Of a stretch of DNA of 64,000 bases, positions 51,411 to 60,512 are shown piece by piece. The notes beneath the pieces are model-generated. The model did no database searches and was not told where the DNA came from. It was given only the letters and a program-made list of their open reading frames with translations. Positions within the stretch are counted from its first letter, which is position 1. Every line of letters begins with the position of its first letter. The position numbers were made by a program, and so were the translations under genes. This DNA comes from UBA11650 sp963997925 (lineage in GTDB: Bacteria > Chloroflexota > Dehalococcoidia > Lucifugimonadales > UBA3495): positions 17,899 through 81,898 of the forward strand of contig CAXEOX010000001.1 in NCBI GenBank assembly GCA_963997925.1, written 5' to 3'.

Positions 51411-53033
51411 ATGGCCGAAATGACTGGTGGTCAAGCGTTGATGAAATCTCTGTACCGGGAGGGTATCCGGGTGATATTCGGATTGCCCGGAGTCCAGCTT
51501 TATCACGCGATGGACGCTCTCTACGATGAACCCGGTATCAGATTCATAACCACGCGCCACGAGCAAGCCACCGCCTACATGGCCGACGGGTTTTCCCGGG
51601 CTGGGGGCGGCATAGGCACTGCATTGATGGTTCCCGGACCCGGACTGCTCAACGCTGCGGCCGCCATCGGCACCGCCTACTCGGCGTCGTCGCCGATCCT
51701 TGTCCTTTCAGGTCAGATAGAGCGGGACATGATCGGTGTGAACCGGGGTATGCTTCACGAGGTCGACGACCAGATCGACTGTATCGCACCCATCACCAAG
51801 TGGGCCAAGCGCATCCTAGATCCGGCGGAAGTCCCAGACGCCGTGCATGAAGCCTTCTTCCATCTTAAAACCGGGCGGCCCAGGCCGGTGGAGATTGAGA
51901 TACCTCCGGAGACTCTGGCCGAGATAGCGCAAGTGGAATTGAGAGAGCCTGAGGAATATCCCCGGCCCGTGGGCACCGCTGAGCAGATCCAACAAGCGGC
52001 TCAAACCCTGAGCCAAGCTACCTCGCCCCTTATATGGGCCGGTGGCGGAGTTATTTCATCCGTCGCTTCCGAAGCACTGGTGCGGGTAGCCGAGCATCTA
52101 CAAGCTCCGGTTGTGACTACTGCGGAAGGTCGGGGCGCAATCTCCGACCACCACCACCTGTCCCTGGGCGGCCTAATGTTGCGGAACGACCCGTTGGGCG
52201 AAGCTCAGTTCGGCCACGACGTGATTCTCGCCGTGGGGACCAGGTTGGCGACTCCCCATTTCCTCGGTGGTCAGCGGGTGATTCAGATCGATATCGACCC
52301 GGAGGAATTGGGCCGTAACTATGAAAACACCATGGGGATTCACGGCGACGCCCGTAGTTCCCTGGAAGAGTTGCACAAAGCCCTATCGGCCGCTGCGCCA
52401 GCCCGGCCTGAGGATAAAGAAGCAATCAACAAGCTGAAGGAATTGAGAGCGGAATCCTCTATCAGGGTGGAGCCTCAAGACTCTCTCATCGCCGCAGTCC
52501 GCTCCGCCATGCCCGACGACGGCATACTCATCTCCGGCATGACCCAACTGGGGTACTACAGCCGGACCTACTTCCCCGTGTATCAGCCCCAGTCCTTCCT
52601 TACTTCGTCCTACTTCGGCAACTTGGGCTACGCTTATCCCACGGCTCTGGGCGCCAAGGTGGCCCAGCCGGACAAGGCCGTCGTCGCGTTGTCTGGAGAC
52701 GGTGGGTTCCTGTTCAACTCACAGGAGTTGGCTACCGCCGTTCAGCACGGAATCAACGCAGTGGTCGTGGTGTTCAACGACAATGCCTACGGCAACGTCC
52801 TAAGAGACCAAGTGAACCGGTTCGATGGCCGGGCCATCGGCGCCGAACTGCACAACCCTGACTTTGTGAAGCTGGCCGAAGCTTATGGAGCCAGGGGAGT
52901 CAGAGCCCACGGGCCGGACGAACTTGAAGCATCGCTAAAAGAGGCCTTGGGAATAGAAGCCCCAACCCTGATCGAAGTTCCGGTGGGGATGATGCCGTCG
53001 CCCTTCGAGCGAGGCCTCAGGAACCCGCGATAG
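51411..53033 (+). CDS. Thiamine-pyrophosphate enzyme, acetolactate synthase-like
   Basis: 540 residues with the full PYR-TH3-PP layout. Catalytic Glu E51 in TTRHEQATAYMADGFSRA; central domain with VGTRLATPHFLGGQRVIQIDIDPEELG near 270; TPP/Mg motif ALSGDGGFLFNSQELATAVQHG near 430 continuing to FNDNAYGNV. Related to acetolactate synthase, benzaldehyde lyase and 2-oxo acid decarboxylases. No regulatory small subunit adjacent and no FAD-specific pattern, so a catabolic decarboxylase or carboligase is more likely than branched-chain synthesis. ATG 51411 follows AAAGGGGTTGTTG. Confidence 0.9.
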   Translation: MAEMTGGQALMKSLYREGIRVIFGLPGVQLYHAMDALYDEPGIRFITTRHEQATAYMADGFSRAGGGIGTALMVPGPGLLNAAAAIGTAYSASSPILVLSGQIERDMIGVNRGMLHEVDDQIDCIAPITKWAKRILDPAEVPDAVHEAFFHLKTGRPRPVEIEIPPETLAEIAQVELREPEEYPRPVGTAEQIQQAAQTLSQATSPLIWAGGGVISSVASEALVRVAEHLQAPVVTTAEGRGAISDHHHLSLGGLMLRNDPLGEAQFGHDVILAVGTRLATPHFLGGQRVIQIDIDPEELGRNYENTMGIHGDARSSLEELHKALSAAAPARPEDKEAINKLKELRAESSIRVEPQDSLIAAVRSAMPDDGILISGMTQLGYYSRTYFPVYQPQSFLTSSYFGNLGYAYPTALGAKVAQPDKAVVALSGDGGFLFNSQELATAVQHGINAVVVVFNDNAYGNVLRDQVNRFDGRAIGAELHNPDFVKLAEAYGARGVRAHGPDELEASLKEALGIEAPTLIEVPVGMMPSPFERGLRNPR

Positions 53034-53103
53034 TTCGTTTCAAAACCCAGTACTTCAAACCACGGGACGTCAAAACCCAGAAAGGCTAACACCGTTCGTT
53101 GTA

Positions 53104-53147
53104 AGCCTGTCGGACCGCTGTTCCGCGGAAGGACCCTTCGACAGGCT
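53104..53147. repeat. REP-like inverted repeat
   Basis: AGCCTGTCG … CGACAGGCT with an inner CCGC/GCGG pairing. It lies in the 190-bp gap after the TPP-enzyme gene; such CTTCGACAGGCTCA elements are common in environmental genomes. Confidence 0.5.
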
Positions 53148-53223
53148 CACTGGCGAAGGGGTGAAGCTATCAGACGTTTCCAAGCCCAGATAATCTATAA
53201 CAAACCCGCCACGCCGACTCAGC

Positions 53224-53841
53224 CTAAAGAACCTGGAAGTGGGCCTCGGTGGGGGTGCAGTTGACGCCGTTGATGGGGACGACGTCCTGGGGACAGGCGG
53301 AGAATGCAACGACGCAGTCCATCTCTGCCCGTAGCGTAACGTAATCTCCCGGTTTGGACACCGGGGCTACGAATGCCACGCTGCCGTCAGCCGCCACCGG
53401 TATGTTCATGAACAAGTTCCAGGGACTGGGCGTCTCCGGAGGAGTCAGTCCCAACTCAGCCAGAGCGGCCGCCAAGTTGTCGGTGCAATTATCGTGATAG
53501 CCCTCGCACCCAAGAAGCTCGTACCGGTACCGGTCACAAGCGGCCAATAGGGTGTCGTGGATCCCCGCCGTATCCCCTTCTACCGTAGTGTCTTCGACCA
53601 GAGTCAGGATGGGGCGGCGGCGATTGGTGGCCATGCTGTCTCCCACCCGCGCCATTATCCTGCTGAGAAACGTTCTGGAGTGCTCCATGGACATGAACTC
53701 TTTTAGGTCGGCGCGGTTGAAAGCCCAGGTATCGACAACCTGCTGCCCGTGGGTGTTAATCACCCGGATCCGCTGACCCGCCTCAAGGAACGCCGCTTTA
53801 CCGCCCCGCGCCGGGATCGTGACCAATGATGAGCTTGTCAT
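53224..53841 (-). CDS. DUF1989 (urea carboxylase-associated type) protein
   Basis: 205 residues. Family blocks: VTIPARGGKAAFLEAGQRIRVINTHGQQVVDTWAFN, SMEHSRTFLSRI, DTTVEGDTAGIHDTLLAACDRYRYELLGCEGYHDNC, PWNLFMNIPVAADGSV and DCVVAFSACPQDVVPINGV. The conserved Cys and His (GCEGYHDNC) may bind metal. Domain members sit beside urea carboxylase or act in guanidine/urea-type metabolism; the role here is open since no urea carboxylase is in view. ATG 53841 is used; RBS AGGATC is weak. Confidence 0.85.
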   Translation of the reverse strand: MTSSSLVTIPARGGKAAFLEAGQRIRVINTHGQQVVDTWAFNRADLKEFMSMEHSRTFLSRIMARVGDSMATNRRRPILTLVEDTTVEGDTAGIHDTLLAACDRYRYELLGCEGYHDNCTDNLAAALAELGLTPPETPSPWNLFMNIPVAADGSVAFVAPVSKPGDYVTLRAEMDCVVAFSACPQDVVPINGVNCTPTEAHFQVL

Positions 53842-53858
53842 AGCTGATCCTACTTTTT

Positions 53859-53915
53859 GCCACAGAGACACAGAGATACGGAGATTTATTTATTGGCCCT
53901 CCGTGTCTCCGTGGC
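53859..53915. repeat. Inverted repeat of the CACAGAGACACAGAG type, copy 1
   Basis: GCCACAGAGACACAGAG … CTCCGTGTCTCCGTGGC, 17-bp arms with two mismatches, short AT-rich loop. Copy 2 at 58729-58806. This repeat type is found across many bacterial phyla. It lies between the DUF1989 and aldo/keto reductase genes. Confidence 0.65.
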
Positions 53916-53924
53916 TATCTCGTC

Positions 53925-54920
53925 TTAACCAACGAACTGGGACCATACCGCAGGCAGACGGTCCAGAGCTTCAGAGGGTAGGGGTCCTTTGTCGGCGAAC
54001 TGGATGGATTGTTCCAGGTGGTCCATGTTGGAGTAGCCCACCAGGACGGTGGAGACGTTGGGATTGCTCAGGGCGAAGCGCACCGACGCCTCAACAAGAT
54101 CGTCGGCGAAGCCATCGTCGACCAGGAAGCGGAAACCCGACGACCTATCGAAGTCCTGCTGGTAGTCCCGGCCAGAGCCGATGGGCGCTACAGTAGGCAC
54201 GGCCACCGGGTCACGTTCGGCCACCCCGGTGAGGGCTCCGGCCGCCAACACCCTTATCACTATGACACCCATGCCGGTGGCGTTGGCCCCATCAATCATT
54301 TTTTTGTAGTCCGGCATGTCGAAGTCAGGTACGACATCCGCCCCCGCTGAGGCATTGATTAGGTTGTATACGGTCTGTATGGAATACAGCGCCCCAGAGT
54401 CAACAACCCGATTCAGGGATTCGGGCTCGCCCACTCCAGTCAGTCCCCAAAAATCGATCTTCCCTTGGGACTTCAGAGTCTCGGTAGCCTCCACCACATC
54501 GCCCAGCACATCCTCGACACTCAGCGTACCGGTAGACAGGTCCCTTCGAGGAGCGAGCCGATTATGAAGCTGTATCAAGTTCACGTGATCCCGTCCCATT
54601 CGGGAGAGACTGGCGTCAACCGAGGCGATGACGCCTCCCTTTATGTCGGCGTCGTCCTGAGATGTCAGGCGATATTTCGTGCCCACATAGACGTCAGCCT
54701 TCAACTCGTTCAAAACCAATCCCAGGTTAGTCTCAGACACACCGTCCCCATATTGGGAAGCGGTGTCGAAGTAGTTGATACCAAGCTCCATGGCCCTGGC
54801 CACGGCCTTCACTTGGTCGCCGTGCTCTCCCCGTATCATGAGGCCGCCTACGTTGCCACAACCGAACCCAATCTCGGATACTTCCAGCCCCGTGCGGCCC
54901 AAACTTCTGTATTTCATCAT
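53925..54920 (-). CDS. Aldo/keto reductase
   Basis: 331-residue NAD(P)H-dependent reductase with a TIM barrel. Catalytic tetrad D52, Y57 (NYFDTASQYGDG), K82 (YVGTKYRL) and H119 (NLIQLHNRL). The C-terminal cofactor region reads ALSNPNVSTVLVGYSNMDHLEQSI. Belongs to the L-fucose-dehydrogenase/AKR branch rather than classical aldose reductases. ATG 54920 has GGAGAGA upstream. Substrate unknown, probably small aldehydes or sugars. Single gene. Confidence 0.92.
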   Translation of the reverse strand: MMKYRSLGRTGLEVSEIGFGCGNVGGLMIRGEHGDQVKAVARAMELGINYFDTASQYGDGVSETNLGLVLNELKADVYVGTKYRLTSQDDADIKGGVIASVDASLSRMGRDHVNLIQLHNRLAPRRDLSTGTLSVEDVLGDVVEATETLKSQGKIDFWGLTGVGEPESLNRVVDSGALYSIQTVYNLINASAGADVVPDFDMPDYKKMIDGANATGMGVIVIRVLAAGALTGVAERDPVAVPTVAPIGSGRDYQQDFDRSSGFRFLVDDGFADDLVEASVRFALSNPNVSTVLVGYSNMDHLEQSIQFADKGPLPSEALDRLPAVWSQFVG

Positions 54921-55231
54921 TCTCTCCTAGCTCCGGCATTTTCAGTTTAGAACGGGACTTCAGCCGGTTTGATCTAAGCTAGTGATAAATCCGGCACAAG
55001 GAATCCAGGTCGTATATTACATTATCTTTAGGAATCCGGGCGGCGCCGGAATATAGACTGAATGGGCAACACAGCACACGGCGATGATTGACGCCCAGAG
55101 CAGGCACGACTACACTGCCTCAGGCTTTACAATACCGATGCGCAGGAACAGCCCCGACCTGTCTTGCGAAATAGATGGGAGCGCAGCCAAGGCGAGGTTG
55201 CCCCGGAATCGAAAGTACTTAATGGGTGGGA
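54921..55231. other. 311-bp gap between divergent genes
   Basis: No coding frame, hairpin or repeat that I can recognise, apart from a short CCGG-GCGGCG-CCGG motif. It must carry the promoters of the aldo/keto reductase and MFS genes. Confidence 0.4.
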
Positions 55232-56485
55232 ATGACTGACTCACAGGACCAGATATCGGACTATCGATGGGTTGTCATGGGCGTCTGGCTGACCGCCAGC
55301 GTCTCAGGGTTCATGATTATGTCGACCCTGGGAATCCTGTTGCCAGCCATCAGCGAAGATATGGACCTGTCTCCCACCCAACAGGGGTTGCTGGGCTCGG
55401 CGGCATTCTGGGGCAATCTGACTTTGGCCATCCCGCTAAGCTGGTGGACCTCCAGATACGGCCCCAAGATACTGACCACCGTCACCCTGCTATTGGGTAC
55501 AGGCTTTCTTTTTATGCAGGGCTGGGCGCCGGTGTTCGCGATCCTGCTTTTCGGCCGGGTGGCTTTTGGAATCACCATCATCGCCAGGCAACCGGCCCGT
55601 GCCTTCCTGATGCAGCAATGGTTCCCCCAGCGGGAAGTTCTTCTAGTCAACAGTATCTCCAACGCCATGTTCGGCCTGGTAGTGGGGGGTGGATTGGCGG
55701 CGGCTCCGTTTATCTTGAGCGCGCTGGGGGACGATTGGCGGACTACCCTGAACCTCTTCGGTGGTCTGTTCGCTGTGTTGAGCATCCTGTGGGTGGCTTT
55801 CGGCCGGGAGCGGGTAACCACCGACTTCCGACGCCTGGTGGAATCACAGGACACTAGCGTCCTCAAGGGTACGTTGCGCCACCGGGATTTGTGGATCAGC
55901 GGGTTGGGGTTCGTGGGAGCCACCACGGCGTGGTCGGCGTTCTTGAGCTTCTTTCCCACCATGATGCTGAACGACCACTATGTTTCATTGCGCTGGTCCG
56001 GCAGCATCTTGGCTCTGGGGATCTTCGTGGGCGGCATCTCCGGACTGGGCTTCGGGTGGGCAGTCACTGTGACTAATAAGGGCAATCCCATCCTGGTGGG
56101 CTTGGGTGCGCTGATGGCGGCATCATTCACCGCCATGACGTTAACAGGCAGCATACCGATTCTGATTGTTCTCACATTTCTAAACGGGATCGCTTGGGGT
56201 TTCTGGCCCATCCTATATTCGGTTCCGTTCCACCTGCCGGGCATCAGGCCCAGAGAGTTGGCGATGGGTATAGCGTTCATAATGATGATGAGTTCCATCG
56301 GCACTACTCTGGGACCGCTGTTGACGGGCTTGCTGCAAGAGGCGACCGGGGATCTAAGACTCTCTTTATTACTCGTGAGTATTGGCCCCCTGTCCGTATC
56401 GGGAGCCGGAATGTTCTTAAAGGCTACTTCGCCGCCAAAACGAGAGTCCGTGACTGCAGTCGCCGCTCAGACTTCAGATAACTAA
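55232..56485 (+). CDS. MFS transporter (oxalate/nitrate-type topology)
   Basis: 417 residues, about 12 TM helices. Starts RWVVMGVWLTASVSGFMIMSTLGILLPAISEDMDLSPTQQGLLGSA, typical of the CynX/oxalate-formate antiporter group; loop 2-3 is LSWWTSRYGPKIL, a degenerate motif A. ATG 55232 with GGTGGGA; GTG six bases earlier is possible. Probably uptake of a small organic anion; the substrate is unknown. It is less related to the two EntS-like carriers in this window. Followed by 200 bp without genes. Confidence 0.88.
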   Translation: MTDSQDQISDYRWVVMGVWLTASVSGFMIMSTLGILLPAISEDMDLSPTQQGLLGSAAFWGNLTLAIPLSWWTSRYGPKILTTVTLLLGTGFLFMQGWAPVFAILLFGRVAFGITIIARQPARAFLMQQWFPQREVLLVNSISNAMFGLVVGGGLAAAPFILSALGDDWRTTLNLFGGLFAVLSILWVAFGRERVTTDFRRLVESQDTSVLKGTLRHRDLWISGLGFVGATTAWSAFLSFFPTMMLNDHYVSLRWSGSILALGIFVGGISGLGFGWAVTVTNKGNPILVGLGALMAASFTAMTLTGSIPILIVLTFLNGIAWGFWPILYSVPFHLPGIRPRELAMGIAFIMMMSSIGTTLGPLLTGLLQEATGDLRLSLLLVSIGPLSVSGAGMFLKATSPPKRESVTAVAAQTSDN

Positions 56486-56686
56486 CCGTCACCGATCCTT
56501 GTTTCCGAACGAAAACCTGGATATCTTTGTCGGAAAGATCGTGCCGCCTGATTATATGAAGGACCATCACTGGCCAGTGCTAAAATCAAGCTAATCAACG
56601 CTTTGGGTGTGGTCTAGCCTTGGCCCCAACCGGTCCGATGTGGTACAAACAAACGAAGGAATTCTGGGGAGAGTAAATCAGGAATC

Positions 56687-57007
56687 ATGGTTTTAACCCA
56701 ACCCATACCGATACAGGCGAGTCAACCGAGACTTTTCCCAAGACCCACGGGCGACCCCCGGCTGCTTGTACCAGGATGGGGAGGAGACCTATCCCCGGAT
56801 GAGTTCGATTTCGTTCAGGACGAGTTGATCAGAGATAAGAAGCTGGCTTACGAATGGGGTTTCCGGCCCAACGCCAAGGGCCGGCCGGAGTGGGCCGTAC
56901 GGCAAGTAACGCAGTGGGGCCACCCAGACTCCCGCACGGCGAATCTCGCCCTGGCCCGACATCCAATGCCCCAATCCGTCCCATCGGAAAACCCGGAGCA
57001 AGCTTAA
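56687..57007 (+). CDS. Small unknown protein
   Basis: 106 residues, no signal or TM. It starts with a Pro/Gln-rich segment (LTQPIPIQASQPRLFPRPTG), then DPRLLVPGWGGDLSPDEFDFVQDELIRDKKLAYEWGFRP, which is compact and charged, and WAVRQVTQWGHPDSRTANL. ATG 56687 with AGGAATC. No family recognised; good third-position GC suggests it is real. Stands alone. Confidence 0.5.
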   Translation: MVLTQPIPIQASQPRLFPRPTGDPRLLVPGWGGDLSPDEFDFVQDELIRDKKLAYEWGFRPNAKGRPEWAVRQVTQWGHPDSRTANLALARHPMPQSVPSENPEQA

Positions 57008-57229
57008 GGATTCAACGTTACCCTCCGGCTCCATGCGCCCTCCCATAAATGGTCGGCGGACTTATTGAACTAAGGCAAGATTTAGACCCTTTAAAAGCTT
57101 CTCCGCGATCGATTACATCAACATGATGTCTACAGTACCTCGGCCTTTAGACGTAGAAACGGGCGATATCGGCTCTAGCAATCCCGAATACCATGTGAGT
57201 CTCCTTTAAATCACTTCTTCTCCCAGTCG

Positions 57230-57258
57230 TTGACAGGCAACAAGAGCCTGTTTACACT
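57230..57258 (+). promoter_or_regulatory. Predicted sigma-70-type promoter for the M20 peptidase gene
   Basis: TTGACA, 17 bp, TACACT: perfect -35 and 4/6 -10 with ideal spacing, 61 bp before the start ATG at 57320. It lies in the 312-bp gap 57008-57319, which shows no other feature. Confidence 0.5.
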
Positions 57259-57319
57259 CCCCAATGCCTACCAATAGCCAAAGTGTAGTCGGTGGGAATC
57301 CCGATTAAGGAGCTTGACC

Positions 57320-58678
57320 ATGCCCGACTTGAAGGATCTATTCGCCCAGGTTGATGCCGCGCTGGACGACATCGTGGCTCTGGAGCAAGCCCTAGTCCGG
57401 ATTCCCTCAGTAAATACCGGAGCAATGCCCACTGGGAACGAAACCGCAGTGTGCGATTACGCACGGGAATGGCTGGCCGAGGACGGCATAGAGTCCGAGA
57501 TTCTTAGCCGGGACCCGGACAGGGGAAACCTGATATCCCGGATAGAAGGCCGGTCCGGCAGTGCGGGCCTGATGTTCATGTCCCACACCGATGTTGTGCC
57601 GGTGGAAGACGAAACCAAGTGGCGGTTCCCTCCCTTCAGCGCCACCATCTCCGACAACCGAATCTTCGGCAGGGGGGCGTCCGACTGCAAGGGATTGCTC
57701 ACCGCCCAGATGATGGCCATGCGACTGTTGAAACGGAACGGCATCGCATTGGAAGACAGCTTGATTCTGGCATCGGGAGCCGATGAAGAGCACGGAGGAC
57801 GTTACGGTTTCGGTTGGCTTGCGGAGAACCATCCGGAAAAGCTGGCAGCTCCCTTCGCAGTCAACGAGGGCGGTGGAGCGCCTATCAAAGCGGCCGGAGC
57901 CCTTACCTACGTTCTAGGCGTCGGCGAGAAGGGACGACTCCAGATAGAGATCGACGTCAAAGGCGTCAGTTCTCACGCGTCGGTACCCTGGCAGGGCACC
58001 AACGCCATGTACCGCTTGAGCCGGGCGCTCAGCAGCATCGAGCAGTTCGAACCGGAGTTGGACACCTCCACCGGTCTCTTCGACCACCTTTCCACCTTCG
58101 CCATCGAGCACAAGCCTTCCCCGGCAAACATCGAAGAAATCATCGCCGAGGTTGAACCCGACAACCCGCGTTTCGCTTCCCTGCTGAAGGCTCTGTCGCG
58201 CATGACTTTGACCCCCACCATGATTCGGGGCGGCATCAAATCCAACAGCGTGCCCGAGTCCATACAACTCACCTGCGACGTGAGAACCCTGCCTCATCAG
58301 GACGAGCAGTACGTGAGGGAGCAGGTTGAAGCTGTACTGGAGGGGATCCCCGGCATCGATTTCGAGATTGACTACATGGCCCAGCCCAACTCTTCAACCT
58401 TTGGAACCCCACTGTCCCAAAGCATCCAGTCGGTGACGGCCCAAGCATTGGGCCGGGACGACATCCAATGGGTACCGGCCATCAGCAATGGGTTCACCGA
58501 CTCCCGCTTCACCCGGCCTTTGGGAATCGTAACCTACGGATTCACCGGCTCCCATCCCGACGACGACCCCATGCTTACCTTCACCCACGGCACCAACGAG
58601 TCGGTGGGCATCAAGAGCTTGGTCAGCGGGACCAAGATTATGCTCGGATTGGCCTGCGATATGCTGGCTGTGAAGTAG
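57320..58678 (+). CDS. M20-family peptidase/deacylase (ArgE/DapE/CPG2-like)
   Basis: 452 residues with a binuclear zinc site: H89, D91 (MSHTDVVP), D122 (GASDCKG), E156-E157 (GADEEHGG), and the C-terminal His in TFTHGTNESVG. The lid domain starts around residue 185 (GEKGRLQIEIDVKGVSSHASVP). Cleaves amide bonds of N-acyl amino acids, small peptides or carbamates. ATG 57320 has TTAAGGAGCTTGACC. A strong promoter lies 61 bp upstream. Single transcription unit. Substrate not predictable. Confidence 0.92.
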   Translation: MPDLKDLFAQVDAALDDIVALEQALVRIPSVNTGAMPTGNETAVCDYAREWLAEDGIESEILSRDPDRGNLISRIEGRSGSAGLMFMSHTDVVPVEDETKWRFPPFSATISDNRIFGRGASDCKGLLTAQMMAMRLLKRNGIALEDSLILASGADEEHGGRYGFGWLAENHPEKLAAPFAVNEGGGAPIKAAGALTYVLGVGEKGRLQIEIDVKGVSSHASVPWQGTNAMYRLSRALSSIEQFEPELDTSTGLFDHLSTFAIEHKPSPANIEEIIAEVEPDNPRFASLLKALSRMTLTPTMIRGGIKSNSVPESIQLTCDVRTLPHQDEQYVREQVEAVLEGIPGIDFEIDYMAQPNSSTFGTPLSQSIQSVTAQALGRDDIQWVPAISNGFTDSRFTRPLGIVTYGFTGSHPDDDPMLTFTHGTNESVGIKSLVSGTKIMLGLACDMLAVK

Positions 58679-58728
58679 CTGCAGAGGCGGTCTGCCTCTC
58701 GTCGTAACGAGCAAGTAACGACTAAGTA

Positions 58729-58806
58729 ACCACAGAGGTCGCAGAGACCTCAAAGAGACCAAGTCAATAAATCGATTAGCTCCGTGGCCTCTGTGCTCTC
58801 TGTGGT
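58729..58806. repeat. Inverted repeat of the CACAGAGACACAGAG type, copy 2
   Basis: ACCACAGAGGTCGCAGAG … CTCTGTGCTCTCTGTGGT, imperfect arms around an AT-rich centre, between the M20 peptidase and the LLM gene. Same type as 53859-53915. Confidence 0.6.
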
Positions 58807-58866
58807 GAATTTCCCGCGACTCTCGAAAACCTTGGACCAGCGCAGCATGAAAAGAGGTGGCTAATT

Positions 58867-59802
58867 ATGCCCGGACAGATAGGGGTGCCCTGTGATATAG
58901 CTATTCCTCAGGTGTTCCACGACGGCCCGGTGGACATGGACCTGGTGCGAAGGCACGTTGAAACGGCGGAGGCAATGGGGTACCACGGTATCTGGGTACA
59001 GGAGCGGTTCATCGGCGAAAGCCCGACGCTGGAGGGCCTTAGTCTACTTTCATATGTAGCCGCGCTCACTAAAAATGTTCGTCTGGGCACCTCGGTTGTG
59101 GTTGCGCCCAATCACAACCCGGCGCATCTGGCCAAGCAGTTCAGCACGATAGATCAGATGAGCCAGGGACGGTTAACCATCGGTTTGGGGCTGGGAGGCC
59201 GTCCCCAGAACGATAACTTGATGGGAGGGGCAACTGAGCGCCGGGTGCGCTACTTCGTGGAAGGCCTTCAGGTGATGAAGGCGTTGTGGCAGGAACCCAA
59301 GGCCAACCACCACGGCCACTTCTGGAATTTGGAAGACGTGGAGATGGAGCCCAAGCCGGTGCAGAAGCCTCATCCGCCGGTTTGGTTCGGCGGCCGCCAT
59401 CCCAACGCCCTGATCCGCGCCGTCCGGCACGGGAATGGCTGGATGGGCGCCGGTTCCTCCAGTACTGAGCAATTCAAGCAGCACGTCGCCACGCTTCAAG
59501 AAACTATGGAATCAACCGGACGGGACCCAGCCACGTTCGCCATCTCCAAAAGGATATACCTGGCGATAGACGACAACGAAGCCCGAGCCGAAGGGAGACT
59601 GCGGGAGTGGTTCGGCAGGCACTACGGCAACACCGACATGGGTTCACAAGTTTCGGTCTGGGGAAGCGCGTCCCACTGCGCCGAAGCTTTGGCGGAGATT
59701 GTGGACGGCGGCGCCCAGATGCTGATGCTAAATCCGGTGTTCGACCACATGGAACATTTGGATGGGCTCAAACAAGCACTCAACTTCCCCAATGCGAAAT
59801 AG
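58867..59802 (+). CDS. LLM-class flavin/F420-dependent oxidoreductase
   Basis: 311-residue luciferase-like TIM barrel. GIWVQERFIGESPTLEGLSLLSYVAALTKNVRLGTSVVVAPNHNPAHLAKQFSTID precedes GRLTIGLGLGGRPQN (phosphate loop) and PPVWFGGRHPNALIRAVRHGNGWMGAG. More like the F420-dependent methylene-H4MPT reductase side than the paralog at 10.6 kb. ATG 58867 with AAGAGGTGGCTAATT. Substrate unknown; such enzymes are a hallmark of SAR202 genomes. Confidence 0.9.
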   Translation: MPGQIGVPCDIAIPQVFHDGPVDMDLVRRHVETAEAMGYHGIWVQERFIGESPTLEGLSLLSYVAALTKNVRLGTSVVVAPNHNPAHLAKQFSTIDQMSQGRLTIGLGLGGRPQNDNLMGGATERRVRYFVEGLQVMKALWQEPKANHHGHFWNLEDVEMEPKPVQKPHPPVWFGGRHPNALIRAVRHGNGWMGAGSSSTEQFKQHVATLQETMESTGRDPATFAISKRIYLAIDDNEARAEGRLREWFGRHYGNTDMGSQVSVWGSASHCAEALAEIVDGGAQMLMLNPVFDHMEHLDGLKQALNFPNAK

Positions 59803-59890
59803 CTTAACTTTCGCTCGGATTATTGCTTAATATTATCGTGCGAAATAGCCGTTCCTCTGGCCAGGAATCGGGCAATGATGTCGGATAAAT

Positions 59891-60490
59891 ATGGCCGAAA
59901 GACAAGAGGAAAATGGCGATTCGAACAGTGCGGCTACGGGATATATCTGTCTGGACCAAGCCCGGGCTTTAGCCCTCCAGTACGCCCAGGACCATCGCGA
60001 ATTCTACGGGACCATCTCCGAACAAGAACTCACTTGGGATGCCCTCAGTGCTCATGAAACCGAGCACGGCTTCGAAGTCCGGCAGTCATTCCGCTCGGTA
60101 GACAGCTTTCGCACCGCCGGTATCGAACAGATCAATATCGGCAAAACCGGATCGATCGAGTCCCGCCAGATAATCAATCAACCCAGATTAACCCGCGGCT
60201 TCATCACGGTCGCCGTCACCATTGCTGTTGTGGCGGTTACGGGAGTCATATTCGGCGGGTTGTTCGCCGCCGGAAGACCGGACGCCACCAATGTCTCTCA
60301 GCAGCTGAGTACTTCAATCTCAATAACCCCTGAAACTCCGGCTATCCTAATCTCTCCCGATGGAGAAGTTTCCATAGAGTTGAACGCCAACACGGTGGGC
60401 GCACCTGCCCAACTGGCTTATTCCGCCCTTTACATCGCCGAGATACCAGCTCTGCCTCCTGAGTTCACCAGCACCGACAAAAGCCTTTGA
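59891..60490 (+). CDS. N-terminal part of frameshifted TM-NHL surface protein
   Basis: 199 residues. Begins with YICLDQARALALQYAQDHREFYG and HGFEVRQSFRSVDSF … GIEQINIGKTGSIESRQII, the N-terminal module seen on Chloroflexota NHL-repeat proteins, then a single TM helix (FITVAVTIAVVAVTGVIFGGLF) and an outer domain starting TPAILISPDGEVSIELNANT. TGA at 60488 cuts it. Dropping one A from AAAA at 60478-60482 would continue into KAFELTTKTPLLKPITIKV in the next frame. Mutation or sequencing error; not a functional end. Confidence 0.7.
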   Translation: MAERQEENGDSNSAATGYICLDQARALALQYAQDHREFYGTISEQELTWDALSAHETEHGFEVRQSFRSVDSFRTAGIEQINIGKTGSIESRQIINQPRLTRGFITVAVTIAVVAVTGVIFGGLFAAGRPDATNVSQQLSTSISITPETPAILISPDGEVSIELNANTVGAPAQLAYSALYIAEIPALPPEFTSTDKSL

Positions 60491-60512
60491 ACTGACGACA
60501 AAAACTCCGTTA

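Noticed and set aside
51411..53033. ilvB acetolactate synthase of branched-chain biosynthesis
   Set aside because: No ilvN, ilvC or other pathway genes nearby, so only the family is given.
53859..58806. CRISPR-like repeats (CACAGAG elements)
   Set aside because: Only two distant imperfect inverted repeats, no regular spacing and no cas genes.
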